Under the pieces are notes generated by a model that saw only the letters and a list, made by a program, of their open reading frames with translations, was not told the origin of the DNA and did no database searches. Below, one piece after another: positions 34,600-46,140 of a stretch of 64,000 nucleotides of DNA. The stretch comes from Lytechinus variegatus (taxonomy: Eukaryota; Echinodermata; Echinoidea; Temnopleuroida; Toxopneustidae). Within the stretch, counting starts at the first letter, position 1; every line of letters starts with the position of its first letter. The DNA is taken from NCBI RefSeq assembly GCF_018143015.1, contig NC_054754.1:24252394-24316393 (forward strand). The letters are read 5' to 3'. The position numbers and the translations under genes were made by a program.

Positions 34600-35799
34600 T
34601 GATACGATGCCGATAGGAAGACGAAAACAAGAAATCACAATCACAATAATTCGACTTAACAAAGATGATACAAATAATGAACTTACTATTTTTGTAGAAA
34701 ATATACTGAAGATCTCTACCATCAAGACAACATCAAATGTTTATTCAAGTAATCTCTTAAAAATGAACCATTCTGTAAATTTATAAAGTGTTCCGTCGAA
34801 GAAAATAGTACGGTATGAGACGTATTGCCTTTGATAGTCTCAAAACTAAACTCAACTTGAAATTACATTGAGAAAACTTCTTAAAATTATTAAAAGTCAG
34901 ATAATCGTAGCATCAAGTTTTATATCTTACATAATAATATATCTCAAAAATATCTTTTCCGTAAGAAATTGTGAATAATAATTCAAAATATGAAAATTTT
35001 GATCGTATCAAAACTGCTTTTTAGACTAGTTTTCCACACGTATGATGACGTTTTTATGCGAACCACCCCACCCCCTTTCCTTTATTGGCGGTGCCAAAAG
35101 GGGGTAGGGCCTTTGAACTGTATTCTTCATCTTGGTGGGGATGGGGTACACCCCGGGGTACACTCACCTTTGCAGGCACTTTAAAAGCTATACTTTCTTA
35201 TATTGCTATACCCCTTCTCTAGTTTTGTTTTCGTTACATTAATTGGATACAAAAATAAGCTTTAACATAAAAAACCAGCAATACAACGTTATGATAGAGC
35301 CTCCTTAAATTGGGGAGGGGGAAATGTGATGTATACAGTTTTCAAAACTAATCCCGAGAAAGCAAGAAAGAATTGCTCCTATTATAGGCCTACTATTTTC
35401 AATTCGAAAAGCTAATTTTGTGATATTTTTTTACAACATATCATTTTTATAAAGTATCATACTTTCTTTCTTCCGATAGTCGTGGAACTTTTTTTCTGAG
35501 AAGGCATGAGACTGGCATGGCCCCGCATGGCCCCAAGCATCTATACGCCAGTGATCAATAGGCCTACTTTTGATAATACGTCTAAGAACAGAACTTGCTA
35601 CGAATTCAATTCTTTTCTTTTCATGTACCTGTTTCATAATCAAGAATGCACGTTTGAAAGTTTCTTTCTTCACCCTCAAATCCCCCTCAAATTCCCAAGC
35701 GTGTGAGAGAAAACAAATATCTCCTTTTCATTTGAACGTTACTTTTACCAAGTGCTAGAAAATTACACTTTTCCTTTCATTTTCTTTCTTTGAATGTGT
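34600..35799. other. Intergenic stretch
   Basis: No gene or clear element recognised. Confidence 0.4.
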
Positions 35800-35807
35800 C
35801 TTTGAAT

Positions 35808-36358
35808 CCCGGGGGGGGGGGCCACTTACATTGAGGAGTGGATACCATGCGCGACCAAAAAAACACGTAAAAAGGATGTCTTTTTCACGATAGGGCACGT
35901 TACGTACGTAACGTGATAAGGGTGTCAAAAACACAAAAATAATGAAAAAAGGGTATCTATTTCGCTAGGACAATTACGTGTTTAGGATCGAATTTGCGGG
36001 GATGATAAAACAAAATTATTTTTTTTATAAAGGATGTCCTTTTTGCCCCAACACTACGTGTTTAGAGTCCTATTTGCGAGAGGTGTAGAAGGTGGGGTCG
36101 TACTAAACCAAATTAGGTAAAGCCGATGACCGAAGGACCCGTAACAATAAAACATTCCTGTACTTCTTTAGGGGTTCATTTCAGGGAATATTTGCCAAGA
36201 GTATCGTTTTGTTTCCAACTTGTTAAGGGTAGGGTTTCACACGACAATACTTGTTAAGGGGTGCATTTTCAGAATATGGAAATTACGTGTTTAGGGTGCT
36301 TTTCGAGACCCCATGGTCGCGCATGGTATCCACTCGTGAATGGAACTGGCCCCCCGGG
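35808..36358 (-). mobile_element. CCCGGG-ended TIR element, copy 2, 8-bp target duplication
   Basis: The 551-bp copy of the 22241..22802 element is in opposite orientation. It is flanked by an exact direct repeat CTTTGAAT (35800-35807 and 36359-36366). Both termini read CCCGGG inward. It shares the internal ACGTTACGTACGTAACGT palindrome, a shorter form than in copy 1. Confidence 0.92.
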
Positions 36359-36848
36359 CTTTGAATATTTCTTTCCGTCACCCTATAAAATTCCCAAGTG
36401 AGCGAGAAAAAAATCCCCGTTTCATTAGAACCTTATACTAGTGCTAGAAAATAACATCATTTCCCTGTCGGCAAATGAGGAGACTGATGATCACTCACTA
36501 TTTCTGTTATGTGAAATATTCAGATTTTCTCCCTGTTGTCGTGTGAAACAACGATTAATTTATCCATGAACATGTGCAATAAGCAAGTTATAGGGTAGTA
36601 TGCCCGGACTATTTGGTTCAATCAAGTTGGTATTGTCAAATCGATCTAGCTGTTATTCCATATTGCATCCATTTTCACGAACAGAAAAAAAAATTAAAAA
36701 AATGTTCGCAATTAGTCGCATTATGAGGTGAAAAAAAGTAGCAAAAGAAAACATTGAATGGGGAAAATTTTCGAAAAGTCGCCAAGTGTATACCGCCATA
36801 CATGTTTATCCAAAATAATTAGGCCTGTATCATATAGAGAATTATGTA

Positions 36849-37659
36849 GGGGAAGGTGGGGTAAGAAAAGTTGTGACAGTTTTTGCTTTTTGCATGTTAG
36901 AATTGATATGATTAATAATCTTGTCGAAATAAGTACCTTGCCTTGAAATTTAATTCTTCTGAAATATTTTCCACCTATATATAACTTTCTATCCCCACAC
37001 TGAAAGTCATCGTGACCTTTGAAAAAAACGACGTCAAATGGCTCAACTTGCCCCATATATATGGGGTAAGTTGTGCCACCGTCTGGGGTAAGTTGAGCCA
37101 CAAAAACTATGTACAAAATGTATGGGGGGAGAACCAGCATGTCAATTTTTTGTTTAAAGTCCTTTCACTTGCTAAAGAGCAGTCATGTAAATTTGCTCCT
37201 TTCAGCCTGCATTTCAATCGATTTTTATGGTTTGTTTGTTTTTTAAGATACGTGAATTACCATGGCTCAACTTGCCCCATGCTGTTTGGCTTAACTTACC
37301 CCAGTCCGAACTTAGTGCGATAATTTTGTATCCACACATTTATTATGCATCCATCATATAAAAGACTATGACAAGAATGAAGATCCATACCTGGACTAAT
37401 AATGTTGTTATCATGTCTTGATTATATTTAAAGACTTATAAAGCACTTATCTATTTCACACCGTCTTTTTACTTTTTTGGCTGAAATTCATATTTTTCCC
37501 TCTAAAAAACTACTTTTTGTTTCAAAGTTGGAAACAATGTGGTGGGGTTAGAGGTTATGCTATGGGTCATCAATACATGACACCACCACAATGTCTATTG
37601 GCCTGGGGCTGGTGGCTCAACTTGCCCCTAATTTATGCTCAACTTACCCCGCCTTCCCC
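36849..37659 (-). mobile_element. TIR element of the GGGGTAAGTTGAGCC family, copy 2
   Basis: 811 bp, TA at both edges (36847-36848, 37660-37661), same ends as 6680..7538 but inverted. Most of the length aligns base by base with copy 1, including the short frame VLPPYILYI. That frame is therefore shared but small and unlike any known transposase. Confidence 0.85.
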
Positions 37660-37661
37660 TA

Positions 37662-38470
37662 TATACGGTATATCTCTAGCTCTAGCTCTGTGGCCGGCCC
37701 GTACATAATTTGGGTTTCACAGATACCGTATCAATACGAGCCGTGTTTTGAGAAGTCGGTGTCGATATGGATTAGTTTGGTGTTTTTCAGGTGTTCTGAG
37801 GACGATAAATAGGTAATTATCCAATGGGTAGAGTAAGAAATATCTTGGCATTAGAATGGGGAAAAACTATCCTAAATTCAAGAATGTGAGGGATGATTTC
37901 GGCGCGAGTTACCGTAGCGTAGCGGTACGGTACCGATCCATGCCCATGCCATGGACCATTGCATTACCAGCGCGCGCGATTCTGAAGCTCTCGAGCTAAT
38001 CGGGATTTATCACGTTTCCGTGACTAGGCACAAAATTAAATACGGGACAATCGACAAAAATTAAATAAAGAAGGCTACACAGTATGACAAAAATATAAAG
38101 AATTGGAAAGGAGGGTGAACGAAAAAATGAAGGAGAGAAAGAGAAGACAAAAGAAAAGAAATATGAATTGAGAAAAAGAAAGAAAAATGAAGGGGAAAAA
38201 AAGTTAGAATAAATTAAAAGAGAGAAAAAAAGGTTTCCGTCATTCTTTGAAATGAATATAGATAGAAAACAAGAAAAAGAAAGGATGGGGAGATGATAAA
38301 ATGTGTGAAAGACAAAATAAAGCTGAGAGAAGGGAAAACAGAAAGTAAGAAAAGAAAGGAGGTGGAAAGAACGAATCCATTGACGAGTGGATATACTCAG
38401 TTGTTGTGTGTCCAGACGATTAATTTTAGAAAGTCATTTGGAAAAGAATACAAGCAAATTTTCATCAATT
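37662..38470. other. Intergenic, purine-rich tract
   Basis: No gene. 38095..38355 is a strongly purine-biased GAAA/AGAAA tract. Confidence 0.55.
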
Positions 38471-38474
38471 TATG

Positions 38475-38986
38475 TCTCACCTGCATAGCAGAGTGAGACT
38501 ATAGGCGCCGCTTTTCCTATGGCGGCAGCGTCAACATCAAATCTTAACCTAAGCTAAGGTTAAGTTTTTGAAATGACATCATAACTTAGAAAGTATATTG
38601 ACCTAGTTCATTAAACTTGGACACAAGGTTAATCAAGTATCATCAAACATCCTGCATGAGTTTTATGTCACATGACCAAGGTCAAAGGTCATTTAGGGTC
38701 AATGAACATTGGCCGATTTGGGGGTGTCTGTTGAATTACAATCAAAACTTTAAAAGTATGTTGGTCTAGTTCATAAAACTCGGACATAAGAGTAATCAAG
38801 TATCACTGAACATTCTGTGCACATTTTAGGTCACATGACCAAGGTCAAAGGTCAATGAACTTTGGCAGTAATGGGGGTATCTGTTGAATTACCATCATAA
38901 CAAGTATCACTGAACATCTTGTGCGAGTTATAGTAGTTTTCAAAGTCAGCACTGCTGCTATGTTGAATCGCGTGATGCAGGTGAGA
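38475..38986. mobile_element. TIR element with TCTCACCTGCAT ends
   Basis: The left end TCTCACCTGCATAGCAGAGT is mirrored at the right end by ATGCAGGTGAGA. The interior has two direct repeats containing TCACATGACCAAGGTCAAAG, spaced about 180 bp. Noncoding. I recall very similar sequence from other marine invertebrates, but this could not be checked. Confidence 0.7.
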
Positions 38987-39162
38987 TGGCCAGATGGCAT
39001 TCCACTTGTTAGTATAAAATGTTAGGAAATATAGAGAACAAAATAGAAGACGATGACAACTATTGAATTTAATATTTTTAGTGTAATCCAAAGACAAAAA
39101 AGAAGGCTTCAAAAATATAAAGTGTCCGGACACCCGACCCCCCCATCCTACCTTGCACAAGG

Positions 39163-40275
39163 GGTCTCGAAAAGCACCCTTAACACATATTCTGAAAATG
39201 CACTCCTTAACAAGTATTGCCGTGTAAAACCCTACCCTTAAAGGACAAGTCCACCCCAACAAAAACTTGATTTGAATAAAAAGAGAAAAATTCAACAAGC
39301 ATAACACTGAAAATTTCATCAAAATCGGATGTAAAATAAGAAAGTTATGGCATTTTAAAGTTTCGCTTATTTTCAACAAAATAGTTATATGAACGAGCCA
39401 GTTACATCCAAATGAGAAAGTTGATGACATCACTCACTCACTATTTCTTTTGTATTTTATTATATGAAATATTTTATTTTCTCGTCATTGTCACGTGAAA
39501 TGAAGTTTCATTCCTCCTGAACACGTGGAACTCCATTATTTTAACATTTTGTGCTTCAGGCAAGGAGGTCCTAATCGCCAAATTCGTAAAATTTGACATA
39601 TTGTATATTTCAAACAATAAAAAAACAAAAGAAATAGTGAGTGAGTGACATCATCGACTCTCTCATTTGGATTTAACTGGCTCGTTCATATAACTATTTT
39701 TGTTGAAAATAAGCGAAACTTTAAAATGCCATAACTTTCTTATTTTACATCCGATTTTGATGAAATTTTCAGTGTTATGCTTGTTGAATTTTTCTCTTTT
39801 TATTCAAATCAAGTTTTTGTTGGGGTGGACTTGACCTTTAACAAGTATTGGAAACATAACGATACTTTTGGCAAGTATTCCCTGAATTGGACCCCTAAAC
39901 AAGTACAGCGATATTTCAATCGGTCGTCAGTTTTACCTAATTTACCTACATCAATGGGTTAAGAACAGCCCAACCTCCCCAAATCTCGCGCAAATCGTAC
40001 TCTAAACACATTGTGTTGACTCTTGACTTGGGGCACAAGGTACATACTTTATAAAACATTTTAGTCTTAATTTTTTTGTACCCTCACAAATATGACCCTA
40101 AACACATAACTTTCCTAGCGAAAATAGATACCCTTTTTTATTATTTTAGTGTTTTTGACATCCTTATTACGTTACATAACTACGTAATGTGCCCTATCTT
40201 GAAAAAGACATTTTTTTTACTTGTTTTGGGGGTCGTGCATGATATCCACTCGTCAATGTAAGTGTCCCCCCCCCC
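39163..40275 (+). mobile_element. CCCGGG-type TIR element, copy 3, split by a TTAA MITE
   Basis: Left part 39163..39241 and right part 39838..40275 together match the interior and right end of the 22241..22802 family. The left terminus is missing, the sequence starting at GGGGTCTCGAAAAGC. It is interrupted by a 596-bp element. The right end has decayed to a C run. Confidence 0.85.
39242..39837. mobile_element. TTAA-flanked palindromic MITE, nested
   Basis: 596 bp, flanked by TTAA (39238-39241, 39838-39841). Ends are AGGACAAGTCCACCCC and, inverted, AGGTCAAGTCCACCCC. The arms stay inverted-complementary for over 150 bp on each side. The uninterrupted sequence CCCTTAACAAGTATTGG at 22380 proves the insertion point and that only TTAA is duplicated. 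Noncoding. Confidence 0.95.
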
Positions 40276-40687
40276 CCTGGCCTACTAACCCTACTTTGAA
40301 GTTTGAACTCAAGGCAAGTTCAAAGAAAGTCTTTTTGAGTTTGATGACATGGCTAAAAATATTGTTTAAACTGAGCTAGAATTTGTGTATTATCCTTGTA
40401 TGTAAGGTTTGATCAGTTTTCATTTTTTGAAAAGAAAGTTCAGAACAAAAAAAATATTGCAGAAAATCTTGTCAATGTCAACTCTTTGCTTAACGTCTTC
40501 CTGTTCTACAATTTCTTTTTTTTAATTTCACACTTTTCAATTTTCATTGAAAGAAAATTATCATTACTTAACTTTTTAAGGGGTATGATCTATGATGCAA
40601 CCTCACACCTTAGTGTGACTGAGTGTGTAGATCTCAGAGTTATTATCTGTAATAATTGGTGAAAGTTTCTTTTTTTCTGCCTTTCAG
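40276..40687. other. Upstream of OCIAD1 coding exon (5' intron)
   Basis: Probably the 3' end of an intron in the 5' UTR. It ends with a pyrimidine tract and TTTCAG at 40682-40687. The upstream noncoding exon was not located. Confidence 0.5.
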
Positions 40688-40695
40688 ATTCAACC

Positions 40696-41529
40696 ATGGC
40701 AACATATTCTGACAACACACCTGAGAATCCATCTCCTGTCGATGCGACCATTCAACAACAGATGAAGGAAGGTCGCTACCAGTTCACAGACGAGGAAAAG
40801 CGGGCTTTGCGGGAATGTAGATTTGAGAGTTTTTGGTACCGTTCCTTTCCTATTGCCACTGTGTCCGGACTGTCAACACACATGCTTGTGCAGAGAGGAA
40901 TTCTGAACCCTAGCAAACGCTTTGGTTCCATCCCAAAGGTGGTGTTTGCCACTATGTGTGGCTACATCTTTGGCAAGATGCTCTATGTTCAGAAGTGCCG
41001 TGAGAAGTTCCTGAAGCTTGAAAACTCTCCCTTTGCGGAGATGATGAGGAGGGGCAGAGGGGGCATGCCACCTGCCGAGTTTGGCGGGATGAGTATACCT
41101 GGGTATGGAACTGGAAGCAACCCACCTGTAGAGGAAGAACTTTCTGTCGATGATAACTTCCGACCAGACACACCTTGGAGTGGAGGACACGACCAGAGAT
41201 TGAACATGGATATAGATACCAGTCAAGTCAAGGGAATAGACAACACCTTCGATTCTGACCTCGCCAAGCGTCGCGAGGACGAGAGGGCAGCCTCAAAGCG
41301 GGAATTCACAGGAACCTACGACGAGCTCCGGAAGCACCACCGAGCGAAGAATGCACAGCAGTACACCCAAGTTCTTCCAGGTCATTACCAGCCGAGGTCC
41401 CCACCTGATGTTACTCCCCATCAAGATCAACCAAGGCCAAAGTTGCCTGCCCAGGATGAATTCAGTCTTGGTGCTCGAAACAGGAGTAAAATGCTAAATA
41501 AATATGGAGATTCATGGGAGAAAGAATGA
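40696..41529 (+). CDS. OCIAD1: OCIA domain-containing protein 1-like
   Basis: 277 aa in one exon. OCIAD1 is a small protein of mitochondrial and endosomal membranes that modulates respiratory complexes and signalling (family knowledge). The OCIA domain spans about residues 27-115: FTDEEKRALRECRFESFWYR, then two hydrophobic segments (SFPIATVSGLSTHML and IPKVVFATMCGYIFGKML), then the conserved CREKFLKLENSPF. The tail is polar, and the C-terminus NKYGDSWEKE matches the conserved OCIAD1 end. Vertebrate OCIAD1 is about 245 aa, so this one has a slightly longer middle. The start is the ATG in ACCATGG, 8 bp after a splice acceptor (TTTCAG, exon from 40688). The coding part is intronless, yet the acceptor argues for a real gene over a retrocopy. 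OCIAD2 is less likely because of the length and C-terminus. Confidence 0.95.
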   Translation: MATYSDNTPENPSPVDATIQQQMKEGRYQFTDEEKRALRECRFESFWYRSFPIATVSGLSTHMLVQRGILNPSKRFGSIPKVVFATMCGYIFGKMLYVQKCREKFLKLENSPFAEMMRRGRGGMPPAEFGGMSIPGYGTGSNPPVEEELSVDDNFRPDTPWSGGHDQRLNMDIDTSQVKGIDNTFDSDLAKRREDERAASKREFTGTYDELRKHHRAKNAQQYTQVLPGHYQPRSPPDVTPHQDQPRPKLPAQDEFSLGARNRSKMLNKYGDSWEKE

Positions 41530-42106
41530 TTATGTATCCCTGCTGGTGGAATAGAAGCTTAGATGTATCTATAAAAAAAAGATAATAAAAAAAATCACAT
41601 TACAATGAGAATGATATGATTGTCTTTCTTTGCCTTGTCATAATGATTATTTTGGGGGGTTGGTTGGGAAAGGATGTCATTTGAAAAATTATCTTGTCAT
41701 TAAAATCTGAGGTCTTGTCTCTCTTCAAGTCTTGTGACCATGCGATATAGAACTTCTTTGATCCAGTTAAAATCTCTTCAACAAATATGACATAAGCTTT
41801 CAAATTTGTATCTTTTATCAAACTAGTAACAGTAAACTCCTTCCATTTCATCTATCAGTTCATCATTATCTTGGATGTATTGCTGTTGATTTATGAAAAT
41901 TGCAACCACTGGTTTTGATATGCAATTGTTGGCAAAATCACTTTGCTTCCCGTTTTTTAACAACTCCTTCTGCATACATATCAAGAGCTTAGATAATATT
42001 TTGTTTTTTAAATGAAATATTGCATTTGTTTCCCATATGAGAGTCAAATTGGCCTTTTCCCCTACTTGTATTCATAACTTGGGCTTCATTTTGTATGATT
42101 TATAAA

Positions 42107-42112
42107 ATAAAT
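42107..42112 (+). terminator. Possible polyadenylation signal of OCIAD1
   Basis: AATAAA about 580 bp after the OCIAD1 stop. A-rich sequence nearer the stop (41568-41596) has only ATAATAAAA-type words. Either could serve. Confidence 0.35.
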
Positions 42113-42489
42113 ATGTGATGCATGATATTTCTTTGAAGTGACAAAATTGAGTTCAGATTCTATGATTGATTGAATAAGAATCACATTGAAAAAGGGAAAG
42201 TTAAAGTAAGTATAACAAAATTTGATGACTTATGACTGCAGTGTGTATTTGAAAGGAGTAAATGATGATTTGTGGCTAACCAGGTAGCATACACAAGTGT
42301 AGTATTCAGAAGCGAGGGGCCACATCCTCCCCTCGAAAACTGGCCAATATATAGATAAAAAGGGCACTTTCATTGGGTCCCCACGTCTTACCCTATCTCG
42401 CCTGCTTGCATGCAACAGATTCCATCACATCCTGACTTCCATCAACACACTGCTGAGATCCACAAAATAAAGTCCAAGTGTTGCACAGT

Positions 42490-42727
42490 TCAAAGTTGCA
42501 AGTCATGTTCCCAGAGGCATTCAATTTTTGATTGATTGATTGGTGGTGATTTTTTACCTAAGTTGTAAGCAAGCAACCAGAGGACCAACGGCTTAAGGTT
42601 CTCTCTGAAGGACCTGGTACTGAGGATTAATGCCTTACCAAAGGGCACTAGCGCACCAAGTGGGAATCGAACCCGGGTCACCGGAATACAAATCCCCGGC
42701 TCTGCCGACTGAGCTATCGTGCCTCTT
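42490..42727 (-). mobile_element. tRNA-derived SINE
   Basis: On the minus strand the head reads GAGGCACGATAGCTCAGTCG with an A box (TAGCTCAGTCGG) and a B box (GGTTCGATTCC near 42665-42675) at tRNA spacing. A non-tRNA body and an (AATC)-like tail near 42525-42545 follow. The CACCAA 3' of the T arm and the long body argue against a true tRNA gene. Confidence 0.85.
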
Positions 42728-43480
42728 CTTTTAATTTTAATTTAATAACTCAAACAACAAACTGATCAGAATTAATCATTAATTCATCACAAGACCCTCA
42801 ACTTTTGCAGGTTCCAAAGGTGTTGTCACTCAGAAACTAGAAAGCCCAGAAGGCTAATTCCTACCAAATTTAATTTTCATTCCCTTTAGTTGGCAGTGCT
42901 CACTCAAGCATGAATAGTTTTCCAACTGTTTGGTGTCATTTGAAAGTTGAGTTTATTGGCTTTCCAATGTAAGCGTTTCCCTCATAGTGATACATTTTTT
43001 ATTCGGCAGCCATTTCAAAAGTGTATAGTATTTTGAGACACCGTAGTTCTATTTCTTGACGACGATAATGATGATGATATTTGTTTCACATTGCACTATT
43101 GGGTCACTATAGTGCATAGGTAGAAAATGATAACAGACCGCCCAATTTGTCCTTGTGAACAATTAAGTCTAGTCTATTTGTATTTTATCATATGAAATAA
43201 TTTTCATTCAAATTTTGTCCTCCAAGTTCGAAGATGAAAAAGATAATATATTGACTACTGGTATAATGTGTAAGATAGTCATTGCTCAAATTCATTTGGG
43301 GACAAGGATACAAAGGGAGACATGTATCCACATCTATGAAATATGATTTCATTTAGTAACATGATAAGAGAATTGATAATCAGGACATGGCATCCAACCT
43401 ATTGCGTATTAATGAGGGTGTTCTTATAACTTTTTGTTCACACAATATTGCTAAAATGTAATATTCAGTAACTTCAGGTC
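42728..43480. other. Intergenic stretch
   Basis: No gene recognised. A GATGATGAT patch lies near 43064-43080. Confidence 0.4.
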
Positions 43481-43486
43481 ATTATA

Positions 43487-44100
43487 AATCAGATTTTGAT
43501 GAATTTTTAGCATTTAGCTCTGTGAATTTACTCTATTTAGATATAAATATTCAACCCGGATGATGTGCCCCTTAAATTATTTTTTTAGAGTCCATGAGCA
43601 AAAGACCCCATATAAACTGGCCGCCATGTTAGCCTAGGTGTAGTTTAGCAGTCAGGCTTGTACTTGCATAAATTGTGCTGCACTCGACCCAGGTGAGGTG
43701 AATGGGTACCCGGTAGGATTTTTCCTTGATTGCTTTAGCGCCTATTAATATGGCGGCTCAGCTACAGCCGGGGTAATAATATGATACCAATTATCAAAGC
43801 ACAGTAGAGTATATGCACATAGTAACTGCGCTATATAAATGGACCTATTATTATTATTATTATTATTATTATTATCATAAGTGAGAACAGTGATATTTCC
43901 AATTGTGATTGCAAACAAGTCAGATTTTGATGAGTTTTCAGCATTGTGCTCTGTGAATTTTACTCTATTTAGATATAAACTTTCAACCCAGATGGCTCAT
44001 TTTGTTAGAGTTCATGAGCAAAAGTCCCCATAATTGGCCGCCATGTTAGCCTAGGTGTAGCTTGCTTTGCAGTCAGACTTGTAGTTTGCATTATCATAAA
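43487..44100. repeat. Direct repeat pair with SINE body between
   Basis: 43487..43665 and 43918..44085 are direct repeats (CAGATTTTGATGA, CTCTGTGAATTTTACTCTAT, CGCCATGTTAGCCTAGGTGT). The first copy also has GTGCCCCTTAAA. They share modules with the TTAA MITEs. Between them lies a SINE-like body. Confidence 0.7.
43670..43878 (+). mobile_element. SINE body with ATT tail
   Basis: Contains CGACCCAGGTGAGGTGAATG, CAGCCGGGGTAATAATATG and GCGCTATATAAATGGACC, ending in (ATT)n. The CCGGGG[TC]A module and the AGCGC...TATATA tail are shared with the SINE at 55941..56195. The tRNA-like head is not evident. Confidence 0.65.
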
Positions 44101-44460
44101 TTAGAGCAATCATGGGTGGAAATCTGTCCCCAAAGATAGGGAGTACCAGGGGGTTGGAACTTTTTACAAGCAAAAAACAAAGGTTATCACCCAAAATGTA
44201 AGGCCATTTAACCCCCCCCCAAAAAAAAAAAAAATGACAAGCAAAAAAATAAGATAGTTTATCACCCAAAATGTACGGTCATTTTATAAAAAAAAATTGA
44301 CAAGCAAAATAAACGTTTTATTTCAAAATTCACTCAATTGTGAATTATGTATTTTTTCTCCATCATTAAAAAAGCCCCAAATAGTAGGGGTAACATTTCA
44401 TATTGTGCCTCCCCTGTCCCCTCTTTCCTCTCCCCCCTGGGATTTCCGCCCATGAGAGCA
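44086..44460. other. Intergenic stretch
   Basis: No gene. It contains two copies of AAATGTA[AC]GG.CATTTTA followed by a poly-A or poly-C run (44195-44295). Confidence 0.4.
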
Positions 44461-44464
44461 ATGA

Positions 44465-44800
44465 TATTATCAATTGTGATTGATTTGGGTTTTGAGAGTG
44501 CAAGGTTTGATGGGAGAAATGTTGTATGCTGATGATTTGGTTTTGATGAGTGAGACATTGGATGGTCTAAGGGGGGGGGGGGTTAGAAATGGAAGAGAGG
44601 TTTTGAGAGCAAGGGTCCAAAGGTAAATCTTGGGAAGACAAAAAGTGATTTTTGAGTGGGATGGAAGGGGGCTATGTAGTAAGTAAGATAGACCCAGGTG
44701 GTATTTGTGGAAAGAGGGTAAAAGCAAATTCAGTGTGGGGGAGAAATGGATTCATGGGAGATGCGCAAAGATGAAGAGAGTGACCCCACGCTGAGCGAGA
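44465..44800 (+). pseudogene. LINE reverse transcriptase fragment (YADD region) and tail
   Basis: The plus strand reads MLYADDLVLMSETLDGLR, the catalytic YADD box of non-LTR reverse transcriptases, then VNLGKTKSDF, then DPGGICGKRVKANSV, a cysteine-rich tail. A G run and frameshifts break it. Nonfunctional. Confidence 0.8.
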
Positions 44801-46075
44801 GATTGTGGGTATGGAAGGTGCTAGAAACAAGTTGAATGGTAGAATAGGAGGAAAAGTTGTGTGATGAGGTAGAATCGATGAAGGAGTATTTCTCAGGAAA
44901 AAGGTCTGGAGATTACTTAATGGTGTGAAAATTAACAAAGCTATGGGACATGATGGTGTGTCAAATGGGATTCTGAAAATATGTAGCCAACAAATGGCTC
45001 CGAATTTGATAACTTTTTTTGAATTCTGGTCTGGTTCCTAGACTAGTATCAAAGCAAAGAATCATCAATCTTTCCAGTTCCCAAAATGCAAGTGTACCAA
45101 ATGATATGACACTAGCGTAATAATGACTGTCATCAGCATTCTTAAGAATGCTTCAGCAAGAGTTTGAACTCACACAATCGCTTGTGTAAAGAGAAAACAA
45201 TACCGGGGAAGGAGACACACCCCTGGGGGCACCAATATATTTATGTGGTAACAGTACTTGAATAATGACAACTGCCCTTTACATACTGTGTTCGGCATAT
45301 CAATAAATGGAGTGCGCATCTAATCAGTTTAAGGTATATAACTTCATTCCAATCAACTTGTGAGCCAGGAGATGGGGTGCGATTGTAATTAAAATCACTA
45401 CTAAATTTCTACGAATAGTGGAAGAGCATATATCCTCGGTCTATCTAAATGCTGATGCAAAAACAATTACAGCATCTTCCACGCTTTTATTCTGCTGATG
45501 CGCAATTTGAAATGGGTTAGTGAATTCCTGAGTTTGTTTCAACAAATATAGAAATAGCACCCTCTCAAAACACTTCATAACATTCAAAGTTAAAGCCACA
45601 GGGCGATGGTCATTTGGTACATTTGCATTTTGGGAACTGGAAAGATTGATGATTCTTTGCTTTGATACTACATGTAGTCTAGGAACCAGACCAGAATTAA
45701 ACAAAATATATCAAAAACACTTGCAGCAAATTCGGAGCCATTTGTTGGCTACATATTTTCAGAATCCTATTTGACACACCATCATGCCCCATAGAGCTTT
45801 GCTAATTTTTACACCATTAAGTAATCTCCAGACCTTTTTCCTGAGAAATACTCCTTCATCGATTCTACCTCATCACACAACTTTTCCTCCTATTCCACCA
45901 TTCAACTTGTTTCTAGCACCTTCCATACACACAATCTCTCGCTCAGCGTGGGGTCACTCTCTTCATCTTTGTTTTCCCATGAATCCATTTCTCCCCCACA
46001 CTGAATTTGCTTTTACCCTCTTTCCACAAATGCCACCTGGGTCTATCTTACTCACTACATAGCCCCCCCCCCCCG
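44665..46075. repeat. Large inverted repeat built from LINE fragments
   Basis: The left arm (44665..45105) and right arm (about 45615..46070) are inverted copies at high identity, with about 510 bp between. Both arms carry the same join of a LINE C-terminal tail (RVKANSV region) to an upstream RT segment (KICSQQMAPNL region). The join is therefore older than the duplication. Confidence 0.85.
45130..45780 (-). pseudogene. LINE reverse transcriptase core fragment
   Basis: The minus strand reads FNSGLVPRL, SKQRIINLSSSQNANVPNDH, RPVALTLNVMKCFERVLFLY, QNKSVEDAVIVF, then with frame breaks FSSAFNTIAPHLLAHKLIGM and GAPRGVSPSPVLFSLYTSDC. These are RT motifs of CR1/L2-type non-LTR retrotransposons in order. 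There is no complete frame. Confidence 0.85.
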
Positions 46076-46140
46076 ATAGACGAAAAAGAGGGCGCTGAAA
46101 AGAGGAAGAAAAGAGAGAGATAGAAGAAAATAATAAGAAA

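Noticed and set aside
34338..34725. Overlapping minus-strand frames with KKKK
   Set aside because: The Lys run is an A15 tract and three frames are open together. Kept only as a low-confidence exon-like segment.
36721..37140. 139-codon minus-strand frame (VLPPYILYI)
   Set aside because: Lies within a TIR element, is only partly kept in the other copy, and resembles no transposase.
38852..39433. 193-codon minus-strand frame
   Set aside because: Runs across two different mobile elements. No family features.
42661..42727. tRNA gene on the minus strand
   Set aside because: A and B boxes are good but the sequence continues into a SINE body and tail. Treated as SINE head.
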